Shown: positions 31,976-44,932, counted from the stretch's first letter. The stretch: DNA of 64,000 nt from Canna indica (GCA_034359265.1 CP136890.1:31290501-31354500), one strand, 5' to 3'. Notes: generated from the sequence alone by a model not told the origin. Made by a program: numbers and translations.

Positions 31976-33555
31976 TCAAACCAGAATACAGTAGCAACCA
32001 AAGAATAGGCAAGATAAAAAAGGTTGCAACTGGATGTACCATTTCTCCCCCTTTTTGGCATAATAAGCCAAATGAGAAGTATTGAGAGTACCAAGACCAA
32101 TCAGAGTTTGAAGAATTTGAAAGACTAACAAAGGAGGGAGAAACAAGACTATTGAAGTTAGTGAAGTGCTTAATGACTTTCTTCTCAATAGAAATAAGTT
32201 GTTATTGAGGCAGCGACATGGTTTCCCTTGCATTAAAGAGTTCCTCAAGAATAGACTGTTCACTAGCAGTTGAAGCATCATATGGTTTCTTGTTTAAACT
32301 GGAACCAGGCTGTGACTTCACAGGAGTACTCACCCTCTTCAAAAACATGTAATGAATCTTCAGGGATGAACCAACTAGTTCAAGAAACTCTTCAAATGAG
32401 CATTTGAACCCTTGCCTTTCCAGAATTCCATAAATTAAATTTGGAAAGATCAGAAACATCCTAGAATTAGAATTCAATCTAGATTTAAGAGTTTTAATTT
32501 GTTCAATAATCAAACATCCTAGATCAAAATGTATCTCATTGATTATCTTGAACAGCAACACCACCATTTCTCTACTCAGAAAAGTGATGTGAGATGTAGA
32601 GATCCAGAAATACCTTGCAATTAGAAACAACACTATATAGAAAGTATTCAAAGAAGAAGATTTGGTATTATGTCCACCTACCCAGTCTATAATTTTACCA
32701 TTTGATACCTCTGGCCCAACAATTTTCAGAACATCAGTATTGGATACATTAGGAAGATCGGTTGAGGAAGAAGATTGAGTAAAACGAAGAAACACGTTAA
32801 TGATATCAGGAATGAGAGAGTACTCTTTGTGTTTCCTTTGACAAATACTCGTTGAAAGTGACTGCTTTCAGGATCAGATATATCCTCAGCAAGATTGTAG
32901 TAAAACTCCAAGAAATGTAATTTGTAGTAAGGAGTAACAATCATGAAAGAGCTAGATAAATTCTTTTTCTAGCTGAAGGATTAGTTGTAGGTTAACCTGA
33001 GTGCAGTTCCTATGGCAGTTTTAACTCCTTTCTTTGCTATCTTTTGAGGCTTCTTCTTTGAGGCAGAAATCTTTTTCTTCTCAAGTACTGTTGATTTTTT
33101 GGTTTCTCATTTGGGGCTTCAATAGTAGGTTTGTTCAACTCTGCTACTCTCTCCAAGAGAGTTTCATTTTCTGAGGCTTAGTTTCACAATTTGAGGTACA
33201 TGAACAGAAACTACTTCAGAAACTGGAGTAGCAGTTTCAACTGCTTCTTGTACAGTTGTAATTGGGAGGATACTGGCAAAAGAACTTGGTACAAATTCCT
33301 TTGCTTTTGTAACAATAGTATGATCCTGATGCTGGTATTCAAGAACTGAATCTGTAGAATGTAGAGAAAGACTAGTCTTGACTAGAGTGGAATCATGAAT
33401 AGTGACATCAAATGAGGCAGTTTCAATTGAGTCAGTTTAGAAAAAAAACAAATGTATGAATAGGGAATGATTGCCATAAAAAACTCCCCCTCAACATGAG
33501 AATTCTCATCCTCAGGAATATAAAGCCTAGGTAGAGAATCATGAATATTAAACTG
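31976..33555 (-). pseudogene. Copia-C third ORF (post-pol), C-terminal part
   Basis: An ORF downstream of pol, also found in Copia-A (41326-42962). The best segment, 32795-32202, contains GPEVSNGKIIDWVGGHNTKS, SSLNTFYIVLFLIARYFWIS and TSHITFLSREMVVLLFKI; Copia-A reads almost the same at 42730-42960. Upstream (32944-32726) is LEFYYNLAEDISDPESSHFQ and then a Lys-rich stretch (33090-33000). It resembles what is annotated in plants as a putative plant transposon protein domain. Some Sireviruses carry an envelope-like gene at this place. Function unknown. Copia-A interrupts it at 33555. Confidence 0.75.
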
Positions 33556-36159
33556 TGTTAGTATTTAGCTTTTGATTGTTGGCTATATTTGGCAAAAGGA
33601 GCTTCTGGTGATTTCTCATATTCAACAAGGAAGAAGTTCTACTTATGCGATGATGATAGTTTCAACTGTGAAGACACAGTCTTAACTGCTTATAGTCTTA
33701 AAGGATTTCTGGATGGGCTATCTGGTTCGATCTTGATGACTGATGGACTTTTGGTTTAATGATGATTTTGTTAACTATTTCTAAACATTTAAATCATCAT
33801 TATTTACGTCTTGGTCAGTTTAGTTTCGAAGAGTTTTTCTTCATTTATTCTTTAGGCATTTTTTATTGAGATAAATGTTCCTTTGTAAAAACGCCTAAGT
33901 CATACTGACGATTTCTACTGAAGACTGCGGTGATTAACTGTGATTAAGGTCAACATTTATTTAGATCTTTCAGTAATCTTCCAGGGACACCTATAAATAC
34001 TAGAGAAGAGATCTATTATCGACAACTCTATTGCGCGGAAACGTTGTTGTCATATATAGAGGAGTTGAGACTGTTGAGTGTAGACTGCCGAGTGCAGAAG
34101 AGGCAACAAACTTTTTATCTTCGAGGAGAAGATTGGTTATCTGGTGGGTAACTCACTACAACATGAGGCTATATGTGTAGAGGACGAAACTCTGTGGTTG
34201 TGATGTCCTAGAGAGACAAGTTGATATTGTTGGTGAAATGACCACACTAGAGGGGTGGTTAATAGTGTGTTATCTAAATCTTTTTGCCTAAATTCCATTT
34301 TAATCGTTTCTTGAACTACTTAGGAAAATTGCAATTTATCGACTAAATACAAAAGCAATAATAAAATAGTTAAACACAAACAAAGATAGCAATGTTAACA
34401 CAATGAGATTTATAGTGGTTCGGCCCCAATGCCTACTCTACTACCTAAGCATCACGCTTAGGATTTCCAAATTAACTTTACTAGATTAATCGTGTTTCAC
34501 TTACAACGAGGACTTTGACCCGAAGAGTCTCACTCTCAACCTAAGGCACTTCCACATCCGAAAGTCTCCGCCTTCTTACCGAGAGCACTCTTCCACCTCT
34601 ACCCTAAGGGACAACTCAACTAATCCTAGTAAACTACATTTACACCGGTGGATTTAAACCTCAAACCCCAAGGCTACCACCCAATTTTAAGACCTACACT
34701 TTAGGTCTTATACAAACTCAAATACAAAGAAGTAAACAAGAAAATACCATAATAAATGGAGCAATAAATCAAATAATAAATTACTTAGCTCTACAACAAG
34801 ATTCCTAGCTTCCTCTTGATGCCTTTGATGATGAAGCAATGAAGTAAAGACTAAATCAAAGAGATGAAAGGTTCAAGCTAGGGTTTTCACAAGATTTGCT
34901 CAATGAGGGCTTGTCAAAAGATGGCTCAAGGAGGTTAGGAGTGATCAACATCATGAAGGAAGGCTCTCATGGCTTCCTATTTATAAGCCATGAAAAGAAG
35001 AGAGAGCTCCCCTCTTCTCAACGGGCGGATTTTTGCTCGTTACCGACCGCCAGTCGCAGGTTCGGTCAATCGTCGGTCGACCGACCGACCGACCGAAGGT
35101 ATTCTGCCCATTCTGGGCAATGCTCGGTCGACCAAAATGCCCTCAGCTTCTGCCGGTCGACCAGTCGATCGACCGAACCTAGGCAGGACAGTTTGGTTTG
35201 CCTGAGTTTTCTGCTTGTTTGCTCGTTTCTGGGTTCCGTCTTCACTAAGTCTAAGTTAATAACTTTAAAACATAAATGTTATATAAGGATTACCCCCCAT
35301 TTGGATTCAATAAAAATATCTAAAAAATCAAAATTCTTAAGAATCAAAATCTAGTTTTTGGGGTCTAGTACAAATTTTTGGAAAATAAAAATTTTCTAAT
35401 CTCCCGGGTCAAATATGGGTATGCTAAAGGCTTCCAAAAATTCCTTTAAAATACCTTGTTATCTAGTTTTTACCCAAGGAATAATTACCGCCATTTTTTG
35501 TGTCAAGAAAATATCTAGGTCATATAGCCCTCCAAGGAGCTCCCTATGCTTAGTGAATTTCAGGGCAATTTTCGAGTTTTTATGTTTTGGGATTCGGGTT
35601 TAATTTTTGGATTCTTTGCATCATAAAAGAGGATTACAACACATGCTAGACACCCTAAACCTAAGCTCTAATTTCTCGAAGAATCCCGAGCATCGACGAG
35701 CGTTCTTGTCGATTTCTTCGATTTCTTCAATTTTTTCGATCGGGGACGTCGTGCGCTAATCGATATGAACCTGAAAGAATTTCTCAATGAAACATTAGTT
35801 CCATGTTTGTTATCATCAAAAACGAGATTAAGACCAAGGTAGAAAACCTTAGGCCAACAGATATTTACTTGTAATATCAAATAGGTTTTTGTTATTTTCG
35901 ATTCACTGTTGTACTGGTAGTCAGATTTCGGGTGTGAAATCCAAAGGACTAATATTGCACTTATTGAGAGTGAATTGGGCATCTGTCCAGTGAGTGCCCC
36001 GCAGATTACGTGGCTGGTTTGTCACTGAACTGCGTAAACAATTCTCTTGTGTTTGTGTTGCCTTTTGTTTTGGTTCTTACTTTGTTACAATAGGCTAGTG
36101 TTATATCAGTTGCAATTATCCTCTACAGAAGTTTCCTAACAGACCTATATATATTGTCA
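33556..36159 (+). repeat. 5' LTR of Copia-A (with nested solo LTR)
   Basis: TGTTAGTATTTAG to ATTGTCA. A TATAAATA lies at about 33991. The inserted 34228-35859 block is absent from the 3' LTR; without it this LTR would be about 970 bases, close to the 990 of the 3' copy. Confidence 0.9.
34228..35859 (-). mobile_element. Solo LTR related to Copia-B, inside the Copia-A 5' LTR
   Basis: TGTTGGTGAAATG to TAGGCCAACA, flanked by an exact GATAT duplication (34223-34227 and 35860-35864). The edges and the phrase atagtggttcggcc match the Copia-B LTR family, and GGTCGACC palindromes occur at 35050-35175. TATAAATA on the minus strand at about 34980 gives the orientation. No internal region remains, so it is a product of LTR-LTR recombination. 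Open frames at 34896-35354 are chance. Confidence 0.88.
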
Positions 36160-36161
36160 TT

Positions 36162-36173
36162 TGGTATCAGAGC
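36162..36173 (+). other. Primer-binding site of Copia-A
   Basis: TGGTATCAGAGC, 2 bases after the 5' LTR end; complementary to initiator Met tRNA. Confidence 0.9.
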
Positions 36174-36234
36174 GGTTGTGCTAACCTTTACTTGCACAAA
36201 ATCCTTGGTATGACTCTTATCTTGCAGGCTCCAG

Positions 36235-37648
36235 ATGGAAGGAATGCCAATGGAAAATTATGTCAATGTTCCTCCACTTCTTGTTGGAACAAACTATGCT
36301 TATTGGAAGGCTCGGATGAGAGCATTCATCATGTCTATAGATGATCGTTGTTGGGATACTATAGAAGATGGCTATAATCCTCCTTCACTTGGGACTGAGA
36401 AGAAGCCAAAGAACCTATATACTGAAGTAGAAGTTGTCGCTGCCAACTATCATAACAAGACCCTTAATGCAATTTTTAGTGGTGTTGATCTCTCTCAATT
36501 AAAACTCATCTCTGCTTGCACTCTTGCAAAACAAGCATGGGAGATTCTGAAACAAATCACGAAGGATCCTTGACTCTTCGTAAGTCGAAGTTTGAAATTC
36601 TTAATACCAGATTTGAGAATATGAAAATTGACGAAGAAGAAAGCATCCAAGACTTTCATGGGCGTATCAAAGACTTGATGAAAAATGCTTTCAACCTTGG
36701 AGAACCATTCTCTAAAGAAAAGGTGGTAAGAAAAGTTTTAAGATCCATGCCTACAAAATTTGATATGAAGACTGCTGCTATAGAAGAAGTTTGTGATCCC
36801 TCTTCCATTACTCTTGACACCTAGATGGGTAAACTGGAAACTTATGAGTTGGAACTCTCTGAGAAGTACTCTCACAAGGAGAAAAGAAGAAAATTTGCTT
36901 TAAATGCTACTAAAGATGAGAAAAAGTCTGAAGACTGCTCAAAAGAAGAGATGGATGCAGCATATGCTCTCATGACAAAGAATTTTAGAAGATTTCTAAG
37001 AGCCAAGAATAAGCAAAATCAGAATGTACAGTTGAGACAACAGTTTCAACCGCCCAGTTAAATCGGATCCAAAACAAGTTCATCTTTTGGGGAAAATAGA
37101 AGAAGTCAATCTTCTGTTGATAGATCTGATCTTAAGCAGAAGTTTAAAGGTGTTCAGTGCTTTGAATGTGAAGGATATGGACATGTCAGGTTTGAATGTC
37201 CTAATGTATAGAGAAAATTCAAGAAGTCTTTCATAGTGACCTGGAGTGATGATGAAAAAGAAGATAAAGCAGAAGAATCTGAACAAGGAAACTATAAAGC
37301 TTTTGATGCCTGCATAGTTGACACAGTTCAAGCTGCTTATATTCCAAACACTATGATGGGGATAACAAGATTCAATCTGTTGACAGTCGTGAAGAAGCTT
37401 ATCAGGAGATGTTTGATAAATGGGTTGAAGTGACAACTTTCAACAAAACCCTCAGAAATCAAAATAATTTTTTGATTGAACAAAATAAGAAACTCGAGGA
37501 GGAAGTTGAAACCTACAAAAGTCAGATTGGTAAGAAATCTGATAGAGAATCCAAGTTGATTTTTGAACTTGGAAAGGTAAAGAAAGAAGCCAGAATGATG
37601 AATTCCACTAGTACTCCAAATAAAATTTTGAGTGAAGGAAAATCCTAG
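36235..37648 (+). pseudogene. Copia-A gag
   Basis: Starts MEGMPMENYVNVPPLLVGTN at 36235, with the DUF4219/UBN2 signature YAYWKARMRAFIMSID. After a frameshift near 36570 the UBN2 core continues (LRKSKFEILNTRFENMKID, FHGRIKDLMKNAFNLGEPFS). In-frame stops lie at 36823 and 37059. A zinc knuckle, CFECEGYGHVRFEC, is at about 37160. A coiled-coil segment (NFLIEQNKKLEEEVETYKS) lies at 37470-37600. The order UBN2, knuckle, coil is that of Sirevirus gag. Confidence 0.88.
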
Positions 37649-37774
37649 TCTAACCATGTTGGACTTGGATACATAAGTTCGGGACAGTCGAAACTCCAGT
37701 CTCAACTGCCCATAAAGAACTTTTTTAAAGGCTTCTCAACACATCAACGGTTCACTACTTGGAAGAGGAGAAAA

Positions 37775-39211
37775 GTGTCCATATGTTTCTACTGCAAGTG
37801 TAGAGAACACATAATAGCAAATTGCTTGAAGCTTGGCCATAAACTAAAGAAAAAGGAGCATGGAGACTCTCATAAACAAAAGTTCAAACAAGTTTGGGTA
37901 AGAAAAGCTGAACTTAATTGTAAAGTTGCTTTCATGTCAAAGACTATTTCTTCTCTGGGATCATGGTATTTTGACAGTGGTTGTTCTCAGCATATGACAG
38001 GGAATTCAAAAAATCTGAAAAATATTCAGGAACATGAAGGTGCAACTGTAACCTTTGGAGATGGAAGACATGGAAATGTCCTAGGAGTTGGAATTCTCAA
38101 TGTTTCAAAAATTCCCAGGTTGAAAGATGTTCTGTTAGTGGATGGACTCAAGGCAAATCTTGTGAGTATTAGTCAATTATGTGACTAGAATCTAGATGTC
38201 AAGTTTAACAAAAATAGTTGTAAGGTCTTTGATAAAAATGGTGATTGTATTCTTGAAGGAAGTGGATCTAGAGATAACTACTATAAGACTGCTTTCTCAT
38301 CTATTTGTCTTTTTGTTGTTTCCTCTGATATAAACTTGTGGCACAAAAAGTTAGGTCATGTAACCAGGAGCTAAAGAAGCTTGTTAATGCTGGAGAAGTG
38401 AGAGGAATTCCTAAACTTACTGGAGAACTTGAATTGGTTTGTGGTTCTTGCCCTGAAGGAAAGCAGACAAGGCAGTCTCATAAGCAGTTACAACCGGTGG
38501 CAACTTCATAACCTCTAGAACTCCTTCACATGGATTTGGTGGTTCCATGCAAGTTGAAAGCATTGAGGTAAAAAATATGTTCTTGTTTGTGAAGATGATT
38601 ACTCATGTTTCACTTGGACAGTGTTTCTAAGGGAAAGTCCAATGCCTTCAGCAACTTCAAATCCTTATGCCTAAGACTTCAAAATGAACAAGAACTTCAT
38701 ATTCTTAAAGTGATTAGAATAAGAAGTGATCATGGAAGAGAGTTTGAGAATGAATCTTTTTCTAAATTCTGTGATGATAATGGTATTCTTCATAAATTCT
38801 CTACTCCGAAGACTCCTCAATAGAATGGTGTTGTTGAAAGGAAGAACCGTACTATCCAAGAGATGGCTTGTCATGCTTAATTCCAAGAAGATCTCTGAAA
38901 GATTTTGGGCTGGAGCTATCAATACTGCTTGCTACATTATAAATAGAGCATATCTCATACCAAAGACAACAAAAACTCCTTATGAACTATGGAAGGGAAG
39001 AAAACCTAACCTTACATATTTTCATATCTTTGGTAGCAGGTGCTATGTGTTGAATGATAGGGAATACCTTGGAAAGATGCAAAACAAAAGTGATGAAGCA
39101 ATATTCCTTGGATATTCAATAAATAGCAAAGCCTACAAAGTCTACAACAAGTGCACTCAAACTGTTATAGAGTCACCAAATGTGAAAGTTGATGATTCAC
39201 AATCCTACTAG
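37775..39211 (+). pseudogene. Copia-A second zinc knuckle, protease and integrase
   Basis: The zinc knuckle CFYCKCREHIIANC is at about 37784. The protease (37950-38188) has the intact active site WYFDSGCSQHMTG. The pre-integrase motif LWHKKLGH follows at about 38335 after stops. The integrase first Asp is in LLHMDLVVP (38520), the second in RSDHGREFEN (38725) and the Glu in NGVVERKNRTIQEMA (38825-38870). The C-terminal block PNLTYFHIFGSRCYVLNDRE ends near 39075. Stops at 38188, 38370, 38823 and frameshifts near 38590 and 38880 break it. Confidence 0.88.
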
Positions 39212-39384
39212 ACTCTGACTGCTGATGAGAGGCAGTTGCAACTATTGACAAGACTGTCCAAAGTTCTTCAAATATAATTGAACAGATTTCTGAAACTATT
39301 GATACAACAGACTCTGAGACTAACACTGAACAAGAAAAGGAGAGTGCTACTTCGAAGTCTGCAAAAACTCTCAAGAATCATCCT

Positions 39385-41015
39385 TTGAAGAATGTTATTG
39401 GTGATGTTCATGAAGGAATCAAGACTAGAAGTCAGTGTAAGAAGAGTGATCAAGACATGATCAGGTATTTTTCCTATACTTCAACTATTGAACCCAAGAA
39501 CATCAAGGAAGCTCTGAAAGATAAATTCTGGATCATGTCTATGCAAGAAGAGCTGCAACAATTTGTTAGAAATGATGTTTAGGAATTGGTTCCAAGACCT
39601 GAAAGTGTCAATATAATTGGAACTAAGTGGGTCTTCAAGAACAAGACTGATGATGTAGGAAACATCACAAGAAATAAGGCCAGATTTGTTCCTCAAGGCT
39701 ACAATCAAGTTGAAGGTTTGGATTATGGTGAAACATTTACACCTGTTGCAAGATTGGAGTCTATCAGGTTACTTCTTGCCTTATCTTAATGTTTGAAATT
39801 CAAACTTTATCAAGTGCATGTTAAGACAGCTTTCCTGAATGGGATTCTAAATGAGGAAGTCTATGTTGAACAACCAAAAGGGTTTGAAGGTTCTACTTAT
39901 CTTAACCATGTGAATAGGCTGAAGAAAGCTTTATATGGTCTCAAGCAGACACCTAGAGCTTGGTATGAAAGACTAACTCAATTTCTGCTCATGAAAGGTT
40001 ATAAAAGAAGAAAATATGATCAGACTCTATTCGTCAAGAAAAGGGAGTCTCAACTTGTAATTGTTCAAATTTATGTTGATGATATTGTTTTTGGTTCAAC
40101 TTCTAAATTCCTTGCCAAACAATTTGTGGATGACATGAAATCCGAGTTTGAGATGAGCATGGTTAGAAAAATGAGCTATTTTCTCAGTCTATAGGTCAAA
40201 CAATCTGAAAAAGAAATATTCGTTTCACATAGTAAATATGTTAAGAATCTAGTTCACAAGTTTGGACTAGACAGTTCTAAGGCAGTTAAAACTCCTATCT
40301 CTACTCATGAGAAACTATGCAAGGATGATGAAGGGAAGAGTGTTGATCCCACTCTTTACAGAAGCATGATTGGCAGCTTAATATATTTGACAGCTAGCAG
40401 ACCTGATTTATGCTTTAGTGTTGGATAGTTTGCTAGATATCAAGCAAATCCTAAGGAGTCTCACCTTCAAGTTGTTAAGAGAATTCTCAAATTTGTGAAA
40501 GGTACTTTATCTTTTGGTCTTTGGTATTTTGTTGATTGTAATTCTTGTCTAGCTAGATTTTCATATGCAGATTGGGCTAGTAATATTGACTGACAGAAAG
40601 AGTACATCAGGCAGTTGTTTTTATGTTGGATCAAATCTTGTGGCTTGGTTAAGCAAGAAACAGAATTCTATTTCTCTTTCTTCAGCAGAGGCAAAATATT
40701 TGGCAGTAGGCAGTTGCAGTACGTAGTTAATTTGGATGAAGAGTATGTTACTTGATTATGGTCTCAATCAAGAAGAAATGGTACTTTATTGTGATAACAC
40801 CAGTGCTATCAATATTTCAAAAAAATCATGTTATGCATTCACGTACCAAACACATTGATATAAGGTTTCATTATATCAGAGATTTAGTTGAAAGGAGGCA
40901 GTTGCAACTGGAGTATATTGCAATTGAGAAACAAGTGGCAGACATTTTTACAAAGGCACTAAGTGGTGAAAGGTTTGAGCAGTTGAGGTCTCCTCTTAGA
41001 TTATGTGTCATATGA
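39385..41015 (+). pseudogene. Copia-A reverse transcriptase and RNase H
   Basis: The RT begins KNIKEALKDKFWIMSMQEEL (39490). Blocks are VPRPESVNIIGTKWVFKNK, GETFTPVARLESIRLLLAL, VKTAFLNGILNEEVYVEQ and the catalytic IYVDDIVFGST (about 40068). RNase H has SLIYLTASRPDL (40378) and, in another frame, HSRTKHIDIRFHYIRD and VADIFTKALSG (40830-40970). Stops interrupt at 39580, 39787, 40192 and 40425, with a shift near 40590. The purine-rich 3' side leads to the third ORF. Confidence 0.9.
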
Positions 41016-41325
41016 CACATTTTATTTCGGGTTAAAATAAAATTAAGTCTTTATTGTGATGAAAATTGAAAAGGTTTTTCAGTTTTTTATTTCTTCTTTT
41101 CATCACTTATTATTTTAAAGGCTAATATTTATTGACGGAAGTTACTTTTCACCCAGAAGCCCACACGTGTACCATCTTATTAGTGGAGTTTTATTTCGCC
41201 CTAGTTACTTTTCCGATCAATTGTCAAACCGACGACAATCTCTCCTCCACTTCTTCGTCTGTTCGTCTACTTGAGGATCTCTCTTCTTTTTTAAAGATGC
41301 GGGACGCAAAGGAAAGGAAGGCTTC

Positions 41326-42962
41326 GTGAGGAAGATGTATGTTTCCACAGCCTTGAAAATGCAATCAATAAACCCTGCCGAAAAATCACAACCATTTGTT
41401 GGACCCTCCACCGAGGAAATGCCTCCTGCTCCTTCAACGAGTCAAGGACACAAATTGAGAAAGAAAACTGTGACGAGACCGACTGACCTTCAGTTAAGGA
41501 GAAGTAGTCAAGGTATGGACCCCAAAACTTCTCATGCGTCCTCTAGGCTTTCTCAAATTGAGGAGGAGTTTGTCTTGGGTAAAGGGGAGTTTTTAAAAGA
41601 CACCAGTATAATTTTGATTTTGTCTCTCATAGTATTGAGTCCCATGATTGATATAAATGTTCCTACTACTAATGTTTTTTACTCTATTCCAATCACAACT
41701 AGTCCATCTGATATTTCTTCAAAGCCTAATGAGGGTAAAAGTACTTATGAACACGAAAGAATTGTCAATCCACCACAGTGCTCTAAGACGGTCTCAACTA
41801 CTGATGGGGTAGTTGAAACTGCTACTAAAATGGCTGCTTCTAAGAATCTTGAATTTCCTCCTGAAGCGGTTGAAATTGTGCAAGAAGCAGTTCATACTAC
41901 TTATATTGTACCTGCTGATGATAACACTTCCAAGTCTTCTAATCCTGAACTTGTAGCTATGGATTTAAATCAAGTTCTTACTGATGAGGTAGAATATGAG
42001 ATTCCTGAGGCTTTTGTACCTCATAAAATTGCTTATGTTCCTGACCATCCTATCTCCTCTAAGAAGCCAAATAGAGGTTCTTATGAACCAAAGACAAAAA
42101 AAAGTTCAAAGAGGAAAATGCTTGTGAAGTATAACCTAGTTCTTGGAAAAACTATAAATCTAGAATCTGATGATGATGATGAACCTCTGGGACTAAAGGC
42201 AAGTGAGTTGAAAATGTCTAAGAAAAGAAAGCACAATTCAGAAACATCAACAGTGAAAGATGTTACTAAACAGAGAACACAATCTCCAAGGAAGAAACAT
42301 TCAAAATTTGAGAAAAAGCTTGAGAAGCAATCTTCTGCCAGCAAACTACACAAGGGACTTCTCTATGATGATCTCTATCCTCTCTGGAAGGTTCTGCAAT
42401 CTAGAGGAATTATTCCACAAAGAATTCTGGATTTTGATCAAATTTCCTTAAAGTGTAATTCTGTTATTGATATTCTCAAAAAGAGGAATTTATCTAATTC
42501 ATATAAGAAGGTTAGACCTTTCTGCAAACAACCTATACTTGAGTTCTATTGCAATTTATCTAATAAGATTTCAAATCCTGAAAACAATTATTTTCATGAA
42601 GTATTCGTTAGAGGCTGTTGTACAAGTTTAGTCCACAAGTAATTAATAAGTTTGTTGGATTTTTTGATTTTTCCTCTTCTGCTATTGATGTTGATGAGAA
42701 TGATGACTTTTTACAAATGGTTGGTAAAGAGGTTTCAAATGGTGATGTTCCTAATTGGATAAGCAGTCATGATATCAGATATTCATCTCTTAACACTTTT
42801 TATACAGTATTATTTCTCATTGCTCGAAACTACTGGATTCCTACTTCTCACATTACCTTTTTAAGCAAAGAAATGGTAATGTTACTATACAAGATCACAA
42901 ACGGAATTCCATTCGACCTTGGCAATCTTTTTTTTGAGCAGATTATATCTATCAGGAGCTGA
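41326..42962 (+). pseudogene. Copia-A third ORF, post-pol
   Basis: An open frame of 438 codons from 41326 to 42642, continued one frame over (42618-42962). The N-terminal half is Ser/Thr/Glu-rich with VVETATKMAAS-type repeats. A hydrophobic run, TSIILILSLIVLSPMID, lies near residues 85-101. The middle is strongly basic (KKSSKRKMLVKYN, SPRKKHSKFEKKLEKQ) with an acidic SDDDDE patch. The C-terminal domain (PILEFYCNLSNKISNPENN, SSLNTFYTVLFLIARNYWIP) matches Copia-C at 32202-32944. An envelope-like role, as proposed for some Sireviruses, is possible but not shown; the protein could instead bind nucleic acid. Confidence 0.78.
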
Positions 42963-43722
42963 CTTCTGTCTAGATCCAGAATGTTTTTAATTTTTCCAAA
43001 CTTGATCTATGAAATTCTATAGAAACAAGGATTTAAATGTTCCTCTAATGAGGTATTGGAACCCTTAGGCACTTCTTTAAAATTCATCCCAAAATTCTGA
43101 AGAGGGTTACCACCCTATGAAGAAATCTGTTTAGTCCTGACTTTGGTATGAAGACTGCATCTGGGTCTATATACTTCGACTGCTACTTCAACCACTGAAA
43201 GAGAGATCTTGGATGAACTATTTTGTGCAGGAGAAACTATAACCAAACTAAAATAGCAGGTAATCACCATTGAGAAGAAAGATATAGAATAATTTACTGC
43301 TGCTTCTGCAGGTCCTGATTCTCCATCTTCTGGTAGTTTCTCTAACTCTTCTGACAACTCTGACAAAATATTGTCTTGCTTACTCCTTTGGCTTATTATA
43401 CTAAAAAGGGGGAGAACAAGTAGTTCCGACTTTGTAGTATTAATTGCTCTCTCAACTAGTTGTGATACTATGTGGTACTTCTTACTATTCTGGCAATAGA
43501 TACTTGATACTCTGGTTGTGAAACTATTGCAAACATTTGTCACTCTAGATGCTCTGCTGGGTGTAATTTTTGTGACTTTGGTTGTCTGTGTGGTACGACA
43601 AGTGGATATTTTCTATTAACTATTGAAATTAGTTTTTTTTTTAACAGTTACTATATCTCTATCACATAAATTGTTGTGATCCGATCTATTTGGGATTTGC
43701 CAAATAAGCCAAAGGGGAAGAA

Positions 43723-44712
43723 TATTAGTATTTGGCTTTTGTTTGTTGGCTATATTTGGCAAAAGGAGTTTTTAGTGATTTCTCAGATTCAACAAGGAAA
43801 AAGCTCTATTTATGCGATGATGATAGTTTCAACTGTGAAGACACAGTCTTAACTGCTTATAGTCTTAAAGGATTTCTGGATGGGCTGTCTGGTTCGATCT
43901 TGATGATTGATGGACTTTTGGTTTAACGATGATTTTGTTAACTGTTTCTAAACATTTAAATCATCTTTATTTACGCCTTGGTCAGTTTAGTTTCGAAGAG
44001 TTTCTCTTCATTTATTCTTTAGGCATTTTTTATTTAGATAAATGTTCCTTTGTAAAAATGCGGTTTATTTAGTTATACTGACGGTTTCTACTGAAGACTG
44101 CGTTGATTAATTATGATTGAAGTCGGCAATTATTTAGATCTTCCAGTAATCTTTCAGTGACACCTATAAATATTGGATAAGAGATCTATTGTAGATAACT
44201 CCATTGCGCAGAAACGTTATTGCCATATATATAGGAGTTGAGACTGCGGAGTGCAGATTGTCGAGTGCAGACTGTCGAGTGAAGAAGAGGCAACAACCTT
44301 TTTATCTTCGAGGAGAAGTTTGGTTATCGGGTGGATAACTCACTACAACAATAGGTTGTATGGAGAACGAAACTCTGTGGCTGTGATGTCTTAGAGGCAA
44401 GTTGGTATTTACTTGTAATAGCAAATATATTTTTGTTATTTTTGATTCACTGTACTAGTAGTCGAATTTCGGGTGTGAAATCCAGAGGACTTATATTGTA
44501 CTTATAGAGAGCGAATTGGGCATCTGTCTAGTGAGTGCCCCGTAGATTAGGTAACTAGTTTTTCACTGAACTGCATAAACAAATCTCTTGTGTTTGCGTT
44601 GCCTTTTGTTTTGGTGCTTACTTTGCTACAATAGGCTAGTATTAAAGCTGATGCAACTTCCTATGCAATTGTCCTCTACAAAAGTTCCCTAAGAGATCTA
44701 TATATATTGTCA
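43723..44712 (+). repeat. 3' LTR of Copia-A
   Basis: Begins TATTAGTATTTGG (first G changed to A) and ends TATTGTCA. The purine tract AAAGGGGAAGAA lies directly upstream, with another, AAAAAGGGGGAGAA, at about 43403-43416. TATAAATA is at about 44164. Not interrupted. Confidence 0.9.
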
Positions 44713-44932
44713 AACTACAAACCTCAACCCTTTCTTGGAAGGTGATCTACAGGACGATGACCAAGCTTGACTTGCATTGGGTGACCATGAGAAGGAGGAG
44801 AAGAGGCTTCAAAGAGGCTTCTTCATTTGACATTGGATTGGAAGACGTCACAACCTTTTCTTCAAGTTTAGAGGATGACACGCCCTTATTTGGAGCAGAA
44901 GTAGCTTTCTCGTAAACCATTCCCATAAACAC
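44713..44932 (-). pseudogene. Copia-C third ORF, N-terminal part
   Basis: MFMGMVYEKATSAPNKGVSS begins at 44932, and the frame runs to a stop at about 44747. It belongs to the same unit as 31976-33555, from which it is separated by Copia-A. No domain is recognised. It lies about 300 bases downstream of the RNase H end at 45226, the place expected for the third ORF. Confidence 0.5.

Larger units (their letters stand above)
33556..44712 (+). mobile_element. Copia-A, complete Sirevirus-like copia with third ORF
   Basis: A plus-strand LTR element. The 5' LTR is 33556-36159 (enlarged by a solo LTR) and the 3' LTR 43723-44712. The primer site is at 36162 and the purine tract at 43709-43722. Flanks are AACTG (33551-33555) and AACTA (44713-44717), a 5-bp duplication with one change. 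Order: gag, protease, integrase, RT, RNase H, third ORF. It lies inside the third ORF of Copia-C in opposite orientation. About 6 percent mismatch between LTRs over the first 213 bases by hand count; coding regions carry many stops. Confidence 0.92.

Noticed and set aside
41326..42642. Calling the third ORF an envelope gene
   Set aside because: Only one hydrophobic run, no signal peptide and no fusion-peptide features; position alone is not enough.
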